The notes below the pieces were generated by a model. The model saw nothing but the letters and a program-made list of their open reading frames with translations. It was not told the origin of the DNA and did not search any database. From the NCBI GenBank assembly GCA_041672845.1, contig JBAYYV010000005.1:99325-163324 (forward strand): 64,000 nucleotides of DNA, read 5' to 3'. The position numbers were made by a program, and so were the translations under genes. Source of the DNA: JBAYDV01 sp041672845. Its GTDB lineage: Bacteria > Bacteroidota > Bacteroidia > Bacteroidales > UBA932. Positions 9,093 through 17,219 of the stretch are shown here, piece after piece. The first letter of the stretch is position 1, and each line of letters starts with the position of its first letter.

Positions 9093-9875
9093 ATGAGAAA
9101 AGATATTAAAATAATGGGAATTATGAATATTAATTCTAATTCTTTCTATTCAAGCTCTCGTACTACTAAAGCAGAAGATATAAAAAATAGAATAAATCTA
9201 CTTTTAGAACAAGGAGCAGATATCTTAGATTTCGGAGCATGCTCTACTAGACCAGGTTCGATTCCTATTTCTCAAAAAGAAGAATGGGAACATTTATTTT
9301 TAGCATTAAATATTCTTAATAAAAATCATCCTAATCAGTTATTTTCTATAGATACTTTTCGTTCTGAAATAGTAAAGAGAGCGTATAATGAATTCGGCCC
9401 TTTTATTATTAATGATATTACCGCATCTGAATATGATTCTAAAATGCTTCCTCTTTGTTCTAAACTAGGATTAGAATATATAGCAATGCATATGAGAGGA
9501 ATGCCTAAAGATATGCAAGATCATTGTCAGTATGAAGATGTAGTAAAAGATATCATATCATATTTTAAAAATTTCGATTTTAAAGCGAAAGAATATGGAA
9601 TTAATGATTGGATTTTAGATCCTGGATTTGGATTTTCTAAAACTTTAGAACAAAATTATGAAATGATGAATCGACTTGAAGAATTTCAAGTACTTGGTAA
9701 AAGAATTCTCGTAGGGATATCTAGAAAAAGTTTTATTTATAAAAAAATAGGCATGGGGCCCGAAGATGCTTTAGAGGGAACTTCTAAATTACATAAAATA
9801 GCCCTAGCTAAAGGTGCTAACATTTTACGTGTACACGATGTGAAAGCAGCAAAATTATGTTTACCTTTGTTATAA
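9093..9875 (+). CDS. folP: Dihydropteroate synthase
   Basis: DHPS condenses p-aminobenzoate with 6-hydroxymethyl-dihydropterin diphosphate in folate synthesis and is the sulfonamide target. The 260-residue TIM-barrel protein shows GACSTRPGS, FSIDTFR, NDIT, DPGFGFSKT, VGISRKSF and the C-terminal ILRVHDV motif. Loop 1 reads NINSNSF where most families have NVTPDSF; the metal-coordinating first Asn is kept. Another folate gene, folE, lies 20 kb away in this window. Confidence 0.93.
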   Translation: MRKDIKIMGIMNINSNSFYSSSRTTKAEDIKNRINLLLEQGADILDFGACSTRPGSIPISQKEEWEHLFLALNILNKNHPNQLFSIDTFRSEIVKRAYNEFGPFIINDITASEYDSKMLPLCSKLGLEYIAMHMRGMPKDMQDHCQYEDVVKDIISYFKNFDFKAKEYGINDWILDPGFGFSKTLEQNYEMMNRLEEFQVLGKRILVGISRKSFIYKKIGMGPEDALEGTSKLHKIALAKGANILRVHDVKAAKLCLPLL

Positions 9876-9955
9876 GAATTTACATTAAAGATATAAAGAA
9901 AACCCTGTATAAATACAGCATTAACTTTATATTAAATTTATAACATATATTAATA

Positions 9956-11290
9956 ATGATAAAATCTATTACTCCTATAGATGGAAGATATTATTCAAAA
10001 ATCTCTTCTCTTTCAGATTATTATTCAGAATTTGCCTTAATCAGATATAGATTAAAAGTAGAAATAGAATATTTCATAGCTCTTACCGAAATCCCTTTAC
10101 CTCAGCTTAATTCTTTTGATAAAAACTTATATCCTAAATTAAGAAATTTATATAAAAAATTTACTGAAACTGACGCTCAAGAGATAAAAGATATAGAGAA
10201 AATAACAAATCATGATGTTAAAGCTGTAGAATATTTTATTAAAAGGCATTTTGATAAAATAGGAGTGAATGTAAAATTTAAAGAATTTGTTCATTTTGGG
10301 CTTACTTCTCAAGATATAAATAATACTGCTATACCACTTTCTTTAAAAGAAGGGATAGCAAGTGCATATTTACCTCTTCTTGACAATATTATAAATACTC
10401 TTAAAGAGATGTCTACTAAATGGGCTAATATTCCTATGCTTGCACATACTCATGGTCAGCCAGCCACACCTACTAGATTAGGAAAAGAACTAGATGTATT
10501 TGTTTCACGATTATCAGTTCAGAGAAAAAGTCTTTTGAATGTCCCTTATTCGGCTAAATTTGGTGGTGCTATTGGGAACATGAATGCTCATCATGTCGCT
10601 TATCCTAAAATAGATTGGAATAAATTTTCTGAACATTTTGTAAATGATACACTTAATTTAAACAGATCTTATCCTACGACTCAAATAGAACATTATGACA
10701 ACATAGCTGCTCTATTCGATGCCATTAGAAGAATAAATGTAATACTAATAGACCTAGCTAGAGATATTTGGACTTATATTTCTATGGAGTATTTCAAACA
10801 ACAAGTCAAAAAGGGAGAAGTAGGTTCTTCGGCTATGCCTCATAAAGTAAATCCTATAGATTTTGAAAATGCTGAAGGTAACTTAGGTATGTCTAATGCT
10901 GTATGTACTTTCTTATCTCAAAAATTACCTATTTCAAGAATGCAAAGAGATTTAACTGATTCCACTGTTCTTAGAAATATAGGTGTGCCTATAGCTCACT
11001 CTATGATAGCTTTTACTTCTTTAAAGAAAGGATTAGATAAATTAATCCTTAATGAAGATAAACTCAATGCAGATTTAGAAAATAATTGGGCAGTGGTGGC
11101 AGAAGCTATTCAGACCATTTTAAGAAGAGAATCTTATCCTAATCCTTATGAAGCCTTAAAAAACTTAACTAGAACAGGAGGACATATTTCTAAAGAATCT
11201 ATATCAGAATTTATAGATGGATTGGATATTAATAATAAAATAAAAGAAGAATTACATAAAATTACTCCCCAAAATTATATTGGAATTTAA
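9956..11290 (+). CDS. purB: Adenylosuccinate lyase
   Basis: PurB catalyses two steps of purine synthesis: SAICAR to AICAR plus fumarate, and adenylosuccinate to AMP plus fumarate. The 444-residue protein opens with the diagnostic ITPIDGRYYSK segment, has the THGQPATPTRLGKE region and the fumarase/aspartase superfamily signature GSSAMPHKVNPIDFENAEGN, which includes the catalytic serine loop. Length is normal. The M64 peptidase gene follows after 13 bp, so the two are probably cotranscribed. I see no functional link between them. Confidence 0.95.
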   Translation: MIKSITPIDGRYYSKISSLSDYYSEFALIRYRLKVEIEYFIALTEIPLPQLNSFDKNLYPKLRNLYKKFTETDAQEIKDIEKITNHDVKAVEYFIKRHFDKIGVNVKFKEFVHFGLTSQDINNTAIPLSLKEGIASAYLPLLDNIINTLKEMSTKWANIPMLAHTHGQPATPTRLGKELDVFVSRLSVQRKSLLNVPYSAKFGGAIGNMNAHHVAYPKIDWNKFSEHFVNDTLNLNRSYPTTQIEHYDNIAALFDAIRRINVILIDLARDIWTYISMEYFKQQVKKGEVGSSAMPHKVNPIDFENAEGNLGMSNAVCTFLSQKLPISRMQRDLTDSTVLRNIGVPIAHSMIAFTSLKKGLDKLILNEDKLNADLENNWAVVAEAIQTILRRESYPNPYEALKNLTRTGGHISKESISEFIDGLDINNKIKEELHKITPQNYIGI

Positions 11291-11303
11291 AATTTATTAA
11301 AAA

Positions 11304-12596
11304 ATGAAAAAATTACTTTTAATCACATTCCTTGCATGTTTTTCTATTATTACAAGCCATGCTCAATCTAAAAAAGATGTAGTATCTTACAACCAATACT
11401 TCACTTCTGCTAGAATGAGAGTAGATCTTATTTTAGCTGGTAATGCAGATCAACAGAAAGCTTATCTTCAAAATATTCACAAAGAAAAGGCATGGGGAGG
11501 TACTAAAACTTTCCTTATAGATCCTTTTGAATATGGTTCATATTATTATAAGGTATTTGCTGGTGAGAAATTAATTTTTTCTCACGGTTTTTGTTCTTTA
11601 TTCCAAGAATGGAGAACTACTGCTGATGCTAAAGTAAACTATAAAGCTTTCACTAACTGTATTTGGATGCCTTATCCTAAAGAAATAGTCAAACTTGTAA
11701 TATATGAAAGAATAGTAGCTACAGGCAAATTTAAAGAAATGTCTTCATTTGAAATAGATCCTACTGACAAACTTATTATGAAAGATAGTTCTAATGATTT
11801 TAAAGTAGATAAAATCGTATATAACGGCAATCCTACTTATAAAATGGACTTAGTATTCGTAGCAGAAGGTTATACGAAAAAAGAACTTAGTAAATTCCGT
11901 GCTGACTGCAAGAAATTTTCTAATTATCTTTTTGAAACTGAACCATATAAAACCAGAAAAAAAGATATCAATATTTGGGCTGTAGAATCTATTTCTAAAG
12001 ATTCAGGAACAGATTTCCCTCATAAAGATATTTGGAAAAACACTATCTGTAATTCTAACTTCTATACATTTAAAGTTCCTAGATATTTAACTGCTCCAGA
12101 TCATTTATCTGTAGCCAAATTAGTATCTAATGTACCTTTCGATGCTATCTATGTATTAGTTAACGAAAAACATTATGGCGGTGGTGGTATATATAATTAT
12201 TATTGTATGTGTTGTTCTGATGATAAATTAGAAGCTAAAGTATTTATTCATGAATTCGGACATGCTTTTGCTGGATTAGGTGATGAATATTATACTTCAA
12301 AAGTAGCTTATAGCGATATGTATCCTACTGATGTAGAGCCTTGGGAGCCTAACCTTACTACTAGAGTTAATTTTGAAAGCAAATGGAAAGATATGATTAC
12401 TCCAGGCACTCCTATTCCTACTCCTAATGTCAAAACTGATAATAGTATTATAGGATTGTTCGAAGGTGGTGGATATTTATCTAAAGGCGTTTATCGTCCA
12501 TGCTGGGACTGCAGAATGAATAGTAATGAAGCTAAAGGTTATTGTCCTGTTTGTCAGAGAGCTATTACTCGAATGCTTAATTATTATACTAGATAA
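11304..12596 (+). CDS. Secreted M64-family metallopeptidase
   Basis: The 430-residue protein has a signal peptide (about residues 1-20, ending SHA-Q) and no other membrane segment, so it is exported. The zinc site is HEFGHAFAGLGDEY, with H316, E317 and H320 and the downstream Gly/Asp typical of M64 (IgA-peptidase-like) enzymes. An N-terminal M64-N-type beta domain occupies roughly residues 25-150. Eight or more cysteines (CMCC at 301-304 and CWDC...CPVC near the C terminus) suggest disulfides or a structural metal site. Members of this family include a Clostridium ramosum IgA protease, but the substrate here cannot be inferred. It sits 13 bp after purB and ends at a terminator. Confidence 0.88.
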   Translation: MKKLLLITFLACFSIITSHAQSKKDVVSYNQYFTSARMRVDLILAGNADQQKAYLQNIHKEKAWGGTKTFLIDPFEYGSYYYKVFAGEKLIFSHGFCSLFQEWRTTADAKVNYKAFTNCIWMPYPKEIVKLVIYERIVATGKFKEMSSFEIDPTDKLIMKDSSNDFKVDKIVYNGNPTYKMDLVFVAEGYTKKELSKFRADCKKFSNYLFETEPYKTRKKDINIWAVESISKDSGTDFPHKDIWKNTICNSNFYTFKVPRYLTAPDHLSVAKLVSNVPFDAIYVLVNEKHYGGGGIYNYYCMCCSDDKLEAKVFIHEFGHAFAGLGDEYYTSKVAYSDMYPTDVEPWEPNLTTRVNFESKWKDMITPGTPIPTPNVKTDNSIIGLFEGGGYLSKGVYRPCWDCRMNSNEAKGYCPVCQRAITRMLNYYTR

Positions 12597-12618
12597 AATT
12601 ATTTAAAATAAATATTAA

Positions 12619-12658
12619 GCTGCGCTAAATACATTTTTTGTATTTGCGTGGCTTTTTT
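12619..12658 (+). terminator. Terminator after the M64 peptidase
   Basis: The hairpin pairs CGCtAAATAC with GTATTTGCG around a T-rich loop, with outer GC pairs, and is followed by TTTTTT. It starts about 22 bp past the stop and lies between convergent genes. Confidence 0.65.
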
Positions 12659-12681
12659 ATTAAAAATATATAGAAACTAAC

Positions 12682-13005
12682 TTATTTTTTATTCGATTTG
12701 AATAATTCGTCATCAAGAATAAAAATATCTTCATCTTTTTCATGAAAATAATATGTTTCACGAGCAAATTTTTCTAAAGAATCTTTGTTAGATGTAAGTT
12801 CTTTTAAACGTGATTCTTGATTATTTATATTTTCCTTTAAATCTTGGATTTGATTCTCTTGTTTATAAACCTTAATATAATCAGAAACAAGTATTATAAC
12901 ATTATTTCTATCGATGAAAATAGATAGAATTATTATTCCTAATATTACTATCATATACTTCTTCTTTAAAAAAGCTGGTATTTTTATTTTTTCTTTTATA
13001 GACAT
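12682..13005 (-). CDS. DivIC/FtsB-type septum formation initiator
   Basis: This 107-residue bitopic protein has a short basic cytoplasmic N terminus, one membrane helix at about residues 18-36 (MIVILGIIILSIFID), and a coiled coil at about 40-75 (QENQIQDLKENINNQESRLKEL). It ends in an acidic C-terminal segment beginning ARETYYFHEKDEDIFIL, where the YYF and DEDIF features match Bacteroidota DivIC-like proteins. FtsB/DivIC proteins bridge the early and late divisome at the cytoplasmic membrane. The family is assigned by architecture plus the short C-terminal motif. It has its own −7 box. Confidence 0.78.
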   Translation of the reverse strand: MSIKEKIKIPAFLKKKYMIVILGIIILSIFIDRNNVIILVSDYIKVYKQENQIQDLKENINNQESRLKELTSNKDSLEKFARETYYFHEKDEDIFILDDELFKSNKK

Positions 13006-13020
13006 TCTCGATTCTTTTTA

Positions 13021-13049
13021 CAAAAATACTATTAAATATTTTATATTTG
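13021..13049. promoter_or_regulatory. Divergent −7 boxes, ftsB-like gene / 13.1 kb gene
   Basis: TATTTTTG on the − strand (13028-13021) lies 16 bp before the ftsB-like start. TATATTTG on the + strand (13042-13049) lies 25 bp before the gene at 13075. Both match TAnnTTTG and give very short leaders. Confidence 0.5.
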
Positions 13050-13074
13050 TAACATTAAATATAAATATATTTTT

Positions 13075-13524
13075 ATGAAAACCACATTTAGATATTCTAA
13101 AAATGTTTGGGCATTTAATTCTTGGCTTATTATTATTACTGTATTAATTATATTATCTTTTTTTCTATTTAAAAATTATATTATACTTAGATATTTTTTA
13201 CTTGCATTATGTATTCCCTCTATTTTGCAAATAATTTATAATCTAAGAGGTAAAATCGTAGTCAATGAAGAAAAAGGCACTTTAAAAATCACTAATCACA
13301 GAAAGATTCTCGATATTCAACAAATATCACAAATAGAAACTAGAATAGATAATAAAGGGAGAGTAAAAAAAATACTTGTAAGAGTACCCCCTAATAGTTT
13401 TTTTGCTGTAGATCCATATGACCAAAAAGGTTTTTTAAATTACATGAAGAAAATTAATCCCAGAATAGAATTCATAGAAAAAGAGATTCAGCCTATCATC
13501 TCTAAAAAAAACAAAAATAATTAA
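13075..13524 (+). CDS. Small membrane protein with PH-like domain
   Basis: This is a 149-residue protein of unknown function. Two adjacent membrane helices lie at about residues 15-33 and 36-55. A cytoplasmic beta-rich domain of about 80 residues follows, resembling a bacterial pleckstrin-homology fold in pattern (KGTLKITNHRKILDIQQISQIE), ending in a lysine-rich tail. The PH assignment is by shape only. The next gene, a CPBP protease, starts 2 bp after its stop, so the two are an operon and may work together at the membrane (inference). Confidence 0.6.
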   Translation: MKTTFRYSKNVWAFNSWLIIITVLIILSFFLFKNYIILRYFLLALCIPSILQIIYNLRGKIVVNEEKGTLKITNHRKILDIQQISQIETRIDNKGRVKKILVRVPPNSFFAVDPYDQKGFLNYMKKINPRIEFIEKEIQPIISKKNKNN

Positions 13525-13526
13525 TT

Positions 13527-14384
13527 ATGTCTAATAACTTTAAATTCGAACTTCCTAAATTAGGAGAATCCATTCTCATTTTTTGTATCATTATCATTTT
13601 TGGGAATCTTTTTGGAGGTATTTATGTTTTATTAATAAACGGCTCAGAATCTGAATTTCTTATTAAGTTTGTTCCATATATAATAGAATTTCTTCCAGTC
13701 TTTATTTACATTTATTATAAAGCTAAACATAATATTAATTATCCTACTTCTATTAAAGGAAGTGCTTATGTTAAAGTAAATGATCCTTCTTTTGATAAAA
13801 TGAATCCTATTCTTTTATTTTTCTTATTACTATTAGCTGTAACATCTTATACTTTAATTTTAGACCCTTTAAATATCTTTATGCCATTACCAGAATGGTT
13901 CTCTAAAATTATGGAAACAGTAGTCACAGGAAATATTTGGTGGACTTTTCTTACTGTAGCTATAGCTGCTCCTCTCTTAGAAGAATTTGTATGTAGAGGC
14001 ACTATTTTGAGGGGGTTACTTACTCATATGTCTCCTACTAAAGCTATTATTTGGTCTGCATTATTTTTCGGCGTAATGCATCTTAATCCTTGGCAAGCTA
14101 TTCCTGCATTTTTTATAGGATGTTTTATGGGATGGATTTATTATAAAACCCATTGTCTTTGGGCTACTATTTTTATTCATTTTGTAAACAATGGTTCTAC
14201 TGTCCTTTTATCTAAATTTTATCCAAATATGGCTGATAAAGACAACTTATTATCACTTTTCCCTTCAACATTATTTTATGTTTTAGCCATAATATTAGCT
14301 TTAGCAGTTTTTGCTATAATAATCTATTTCATAAATAAATATATTAACAATAAAGATTTCTCTCCAAAATATCTGGACGAATAA
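13527..14384 (+). CDS. CPBP-family intramembrane metalloprotease
   Basis: The 285-residue polytopic protein has about seven hydrophobic helices and the conserved CPBP (CAAX-protease and bacteriocin-processing) motifs. Motif 1 is LEEFVCRGTILRGL, the EExxxR type with the catalytic Glu pair. Motif 2 is the FGVMHLNPWQ helix containing a metal-ligand His. Motif 3 is TIFIHFVNN with the final His and Asn. All expected active-site residues are present, so it is probably an active membrane-embedded protease. Family members in other bacteria process bacteriocins, peptide signals or membrane proteins; none is indicated here. It forms an operon with the small membrane protein before it and possibly manA, 30 bp later. 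Confidence 0.85.
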   Translation: MSNNFKFELPKLGESILIFCIIIIFGNLFGGIYVLLINGSESEFLIKFVPYIIEFLPVFIYIYYKAKHNINYPTSIKGSAYVKVNDPSFDKMNPILLFFLLLLAVTSYTLILDPLNIFMPLPEWFSKIMETVVTGNIWWTFLTVAIAAPLLEEFVCRGTILRGLLTHMSPTKAIIWSALFFGVMHLNPWQAIPAFFIGCFMGWIYYKTHCLWATIFIHFVNNGSTVLLSKFYPNMADKDNLLSLFPSTLFYVLAIILALAVFAIIIYFINKYINNKDFSPKYLDE

Positions 14385-14414
14385 GAAAGCTAAGAAAATA
14401 GAAAAAGTAATATC

Positions 14415-15443
14415 ATGAAAAAATTATATCCATTAAAATTTATTTCTATTCCAAAAGAAAGAGTTTGGGGGGGTAAAGATAATATAGGAGAAAACTGGGA
14501 AATTTCAGGTTTTAAAAAAGAATCCACAAAAGTGGCAGAAGGATTTTTAGAAAAGAATTCTCTTTTCGACTTAGTAGAAACTTATAATGCTGACTTAGTA
14601 GGTGAAGATCATTATAAACGTTATGGAAATGAATTTCCTTTATTAATTAAGAAGTTATTTGTAGATGGCAGATTATCTGTTCAAGTTCATCCTGATGACC
14701 TAACAGCCTTCGATAGACATAATTCATATGGCAAAAACGAAGCCTGGTATATTTTAGATACTAAACCAGATGCTAAAATTTATATGGGATTTAATAGAGA
14801 TATGGATCCTAATGATTTTTATAAAAGATGTAAAGAAGGAAAAGTAGAAGAAGTATTAAATGTTATTCATCCTCAAAAAGGAGATTTCTTCTTTATAGAA
14901 GCTGGTACTATTCATGCAGCTGGAGACGGTGTTACTATAGCTGAAGTCCAACAATTATCTGATATTACTTATAGAGTTTATGACTGGGGTAGAGAATATA
15001 ACCCAGAGACGAAAAGAGAAATGAATTTAGAACTTGCTTATGATTGCATTAATTATATGAAATATAATGCCGAAAAATATTTCGTACCATCTAATGCTCC
15101 TGGGCACTCTGAAGGATATAATCGTGTAGTTCATCTATGTCGTAATGACTATTTCACTATGGCTTTTACTCAATTATCTGATAGTTTTCATGTCTATCCT
15201 GAAAATTACAATAGTTTCATATTATATTTTAGTATAGATGGTGATATTAAATTTAGTTCTAAAGGAAATGAGACTATCTTAAAACCTGGAGAATGGGTAA
15301 TGATTCCAGCATCAATGGATGATTTCTTTATAGCACCAGTTAAAAAGGGTGGAATAGTTAAATTATTAGAGACATATATTGAAAAACCTAAATATGAAAA
15401 AGATGAATATATAAATATAAATGCTGACCCTAAAATTCATTAG
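14415..15443 (+). CDS. manA: Class I mannose-6-phosphate isomerase
   Basis: Phosphomannose isomerase interconverts mannose-6-phosphate and fructose-6-phosphate, feeding GDP-mannose and mannose catabolism. The 342-residue cupin protein keeps the class I zinc site: SVQVHPDD (Gln and His), KNEAWYILDT (Glu) and the His in EAGTIHAAG. It also has the TYRVYDWGR segment with the catalytic Arg. Length is close to other short class I enzymes. A run of seven G residues at 14467-14473 encodes part of the conserved VWGG motif. It likely follows the CPBP gene in one transcript. Confidence 0.93.
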   Translation: MKKLYPLKFISIPKERVWGGKDNIGENWEISGFKKESTKVAEGFLEKNSLFDLVETYNADLVGEDHYKRYGNEFPLLIKKLFVDGRLSVQVHPDDLTAFDRHNSYGKNEAWYILDTKPDAKIYMGFNRDMDPNDFYKRCKEGKVEEVLNVIHPQKGDFFFIEAGTIHAAGDGVTIAEVQQLSDITYRVYDWGREYNPETKREMNLELAYDCINYMKYNAEKYFVPSNAPGHSEGYNRVVHLCRNDYFTMAFTQLSDSFHVYPENYNSFILYFSIDGDIKFSSKGNETILKPGEWVMIPASMDDFFIAPVKKGGIVKLLETYIEKPKYEKDEYININADPKIH

Positions 15444-15470
15444 TAAATAAAGATTTAATTTATTATTAAA

Positions 15471-15854
15471 ATGAAGACTGAAACAGAAGTTAGGATAGAT
15501 AAATATTTATGGTCTATACGAATTTTCAAAACTCGTTCTGATGCACAAGAAGCTTGTGATAAGGGTAGAGTTTTAGTAAACAAATTAAAAGCTAAATCTT
15601 CTAAAAATATAAAAACTGAAGATAGAATAGATGTAAGGAAAGGTAGTATCATATATTCATACCAAGTTATAGTTCCGATTAGTAAAAGACAAGGTGCTAA
15701 ATTAGTATCTAATTATGCTAAAAATATTACTGCTCCAGAAGAATTGGAAAAGCTCAATAGTCCTTTAGAAACTATTTATCTTCAACGTGATAAAGGAATG
15801 GGACGCCCGACTAAGAAAGATAGGAGAGATTTAGAAAAACTGAAAAACTATTAA
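15471..15854 (+). CDS. hslR: S4-domain RNA-binding heat-shock protein Hsp15
   Basis: Hsp15 family proteins bind 50S subunits carrying stranded peptidyl-tRNA and help recycle them. The 127-residue protein has the S4 domain at the N terminus (RIDKYLWSIRIFKTRSDAQE, residues about 8-27, then CDKGRVLVN) and a basic C-terminal extension ending GRPTKKDRRDLEKL, both typical of HslR. It begins 28 bp after manA. It ends 3 bp from the convergent pth gene. pth and hslR act in the same rescue process, yet here they are on opposite strands. Confidence 0.88.
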   Translation: MKTETEVRIDKYLWSIRIFKTRSDAQEACDKGRVLVNKLKAKSSKNIKTEDRIDVRKGSIIYSYQVIVPISKRQGAKLVSNYAKNITAPEELEKLNSPLETIYLQRDKGMGRPTKKDRRDLEKLKNY

Positions 15855-15856
15855 AC

Positions 15857-16420
15857 TTATGTCTTATTATACTGATTCATTGTATTATCTACACCCATAG
15901 TAGTAAAAGCTTTAATAATATCTACGGCTTTAGGTAGTGCTGGATTTAATTCTTTAGATTCTTCTTCTGACCATTTTCCTAATACAAAATCTACTTGGAG
16001 CCCAAATCCGATATGAGAACCTATACCTATTCTCAAACGAGAATAATTTTGTGTACCTATCATTTCAGCTATATTAGCCAATCCATTATGACCACCATCA
16101 CTTCCCTTTTTACGAAGTCTTAATGAAGCCAATGGCAGAGCCATGTCATCTACTATAACTAATAAATTTTCTATAGGCACATTAGCCTTCTGCAACCAAT
16201 ATCTTACAGCTTTTCCACTAAGATTCATATAAGTAGAAGGTTTTAATAATGTAAGCTTTCTTCCTTTAAAACATACCTCAGCTATATCGCCATAACGTTC
16301 GGTCTTAAAAACAATATTGGATGCTTGTGACCAAGCATCCAAAACTTTAAAACCAATATTATGACGAGTATTATTATATTTGTAGCCTACGTTACCTAAA
16401 CCGACTATTAAATAATTCAT
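15857..16420 (-). CDS. pth: Peptidyl-tRNA hydrolase
   Basis: Pth cleaves peptidyl-tRNAs released from stalled ribosomes so that tRNA can be reused. The 187-residue protein shows VGLGNVGYKYNNTRHNIGF with the catalytic His20, LLKPSTYMNLSG, the VIVDDMALPLASLRLR region containing the catalytic Asp, and GSDGGHNGL. All functional residues are present and the length is standard. It lies 19 bp downstream of rplY on the same strand, a conserved pairing in Bacteroidota, and probably shares the rplY promoter. Confidence 0.95.
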   Translation of the reverse strand: MNYLIVGLGNVGYKYNNTRHNIGFKVLDAWSQASNIVFKTERYGDIAEVCFKGRKLTLLKPSTYMNLSGKAVRYWLQKANVPIENLLVIVDDMALPLASLRLRKKGSDGGHNGLANIAEMIGTQNYSRLRIGIGSHIGFGLQVDFVLGKWSEEESKELNPALPKAVDIIKAFTTMGVDNTMNQYNKT

Positions 16421-16439
16421 ACTCTACCATTTTATTTAA

Positions 16440-17084
16440 TTATTTTTTAGCATCATCTGAATCTTCGCCTTCTGCTGCACCTTCTACTGCACCTTCTACT
16501 GCACCTTCTACTGGTGTTTCTGCTACTTCTTCTATTATAGCACGCTGAGTTTTAACAGCACATATAAGTGTAGTTTTGGGAGATAAAATAGTAATATTAT
16601 CGAAAGATAAATTTTCTGCTAAGATAAGATCACCGATTTTCAACGGTGTTATATCTATAGGTAATATTTCAGGTAAATTTTTCATAAGTCCACTTACGCG
16701 AACTTTACGAACTCCAGGAACTAGACGACCACCCATTTTAATACCTACTGAACTACCTGAAATAGATACAGGGATATCCACAGAGATAGGTTTATCTTCA
16801 GTTACATATAAAAAGTCATAATGTAATGGTTTATCTGATACTGGATGATATTGAGCATCATGTAAGATAGCAAAATATTTTTTTCCTTCGATATCTAAGT
16901 CCACAATAAGACTTGCAGGATTATGAGTAAGAGCTTTTAATTCTTTTTCAGTTACTGTAAAAAGAATGTCTTTTAACTCTTGTCCGTATAATACGCAAGG
17001 GATATTACCTGCTCTACGAAGAGCTTTTGTTTCTGATTTTCTAACTGGAACTCTTTTAGTACCGTGTAAAACTATGTGTTTCAT
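16440..17084 (-). CDS. rplY: 50S ribosomal protein L25 (Ctc form)
   Basis: L25 binds 5S rRNA in the central protuberance of the 50S subunit. The 214-residue protein is the long Ctc-like form: an N-terminal 5S-binding domain (residues about 1-90, beginning MKHIVLHGTKRVPVRKSET) and a C-terminal beta domain. A low-complexity acidic tail follows, in which VEGA tetrapeptides repeat, then DSDDAKK. The tail is encoded by a perfect 12-nt tandem repeat. A good Bacteroidota promoter and two hairpins lie upstream, and pth follows downstream. The hairpin leader suggests post-transcriptional control, which is common for ribosomal protein genes (inference). Confidence 0.93.
   Translation of the reverse strand: MKHIVLHGTKRVPVRKSETKALRRAGNIPCVLYGQELKDILFTVTEKELKALTHNPASLIVDLDIEGKKYFAILHDAQYHPVSDKPLHYDFLYVTEDKPISVDIPVSISGSSVGIKMGGRLVPGVRKVRVSGLMKNLPEILPIDITPLKIGDLILAENLSFDNITILSPKTTLICAVKTQRAIIEEVAETPVEGAVEGAVEGAAEGEDSDDAKK
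16476..16511. repeat. Three perfect 12-bp tandem repeats in the rplY 3' end
   Basis: The unit TGCACCTTCTAC (+ strand) occurs three times in a row and encodes the VEGA-type repeats in the L25 tail. The repeat is in frame, so copy-number change would lengthen or shorten the tail by four residues without a frameshift. Confidence 0.9.
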
Positions 17085-17112
17085 ATTATTAAAATTAAAA
17101 ATGTGTTACTCA

Positions 17113-17158
17113 GTCTGGACTTTCCAGACCCCATTGCACCAAAAAGTTTTCACTTTTT
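17113..17158 (-). promoter_or_regulatory. Two-hairpin leader of rplY
   Basis: The 5' leader of the rplY transcript contains two perfect 7-bp stems. One is AAAAAGT/ACTTTTT with a 4-nt loop (17158-17141), expected right at the 5' end of the RNA. The other is GTCTGGA/TCCAGAC with a 3-nt loop (17129-17113). About 28 A/T-rich bases then lead to the ATG. Neither stem is followed by a U-run in the transcript, so they do not look like terminators. An autoregulatory or stabilising role is inference. Confidence 0.55.
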
Positions 17159-17166
17159 GAGGTTTG

Positions 17167-17198
17167 CAAAGATAATTAGTAGAAATAGAATAAACAAA
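17167..17198 (-). promoter_or_regulatory. rplY-pth promoter (TTTG-N20-TATCTTTG)
   Basis: On the − strand a −33 TTTG (17198-17195), a 20-nt spacer and a −7 TATCTTTG (17174-17167) match the Bacteroidota consensus. The predicted start is near 17160, giving a leader of about 75 nt that holds two hairpins. Confidence 0.8.
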
Positions 17199-17219
17199 TT
17201 TCTAAGCCTTTGAATAATA

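Noticed and set aside
14467..14473. Seven-G run in manA as a phase-variation tract
   Set aside because: It encodes part of the conserved VWGG motif and is short; there is no sign of a disrupted or alternative frame.
17113..17129. GGAAAGTCC inside the rplY leader as an RNase P RNA signature
   Set aside because: The resemblance to the conserved GAGGAAAGUCC motif comes from a short palindrome, and no other RNase P RNA segment is present.
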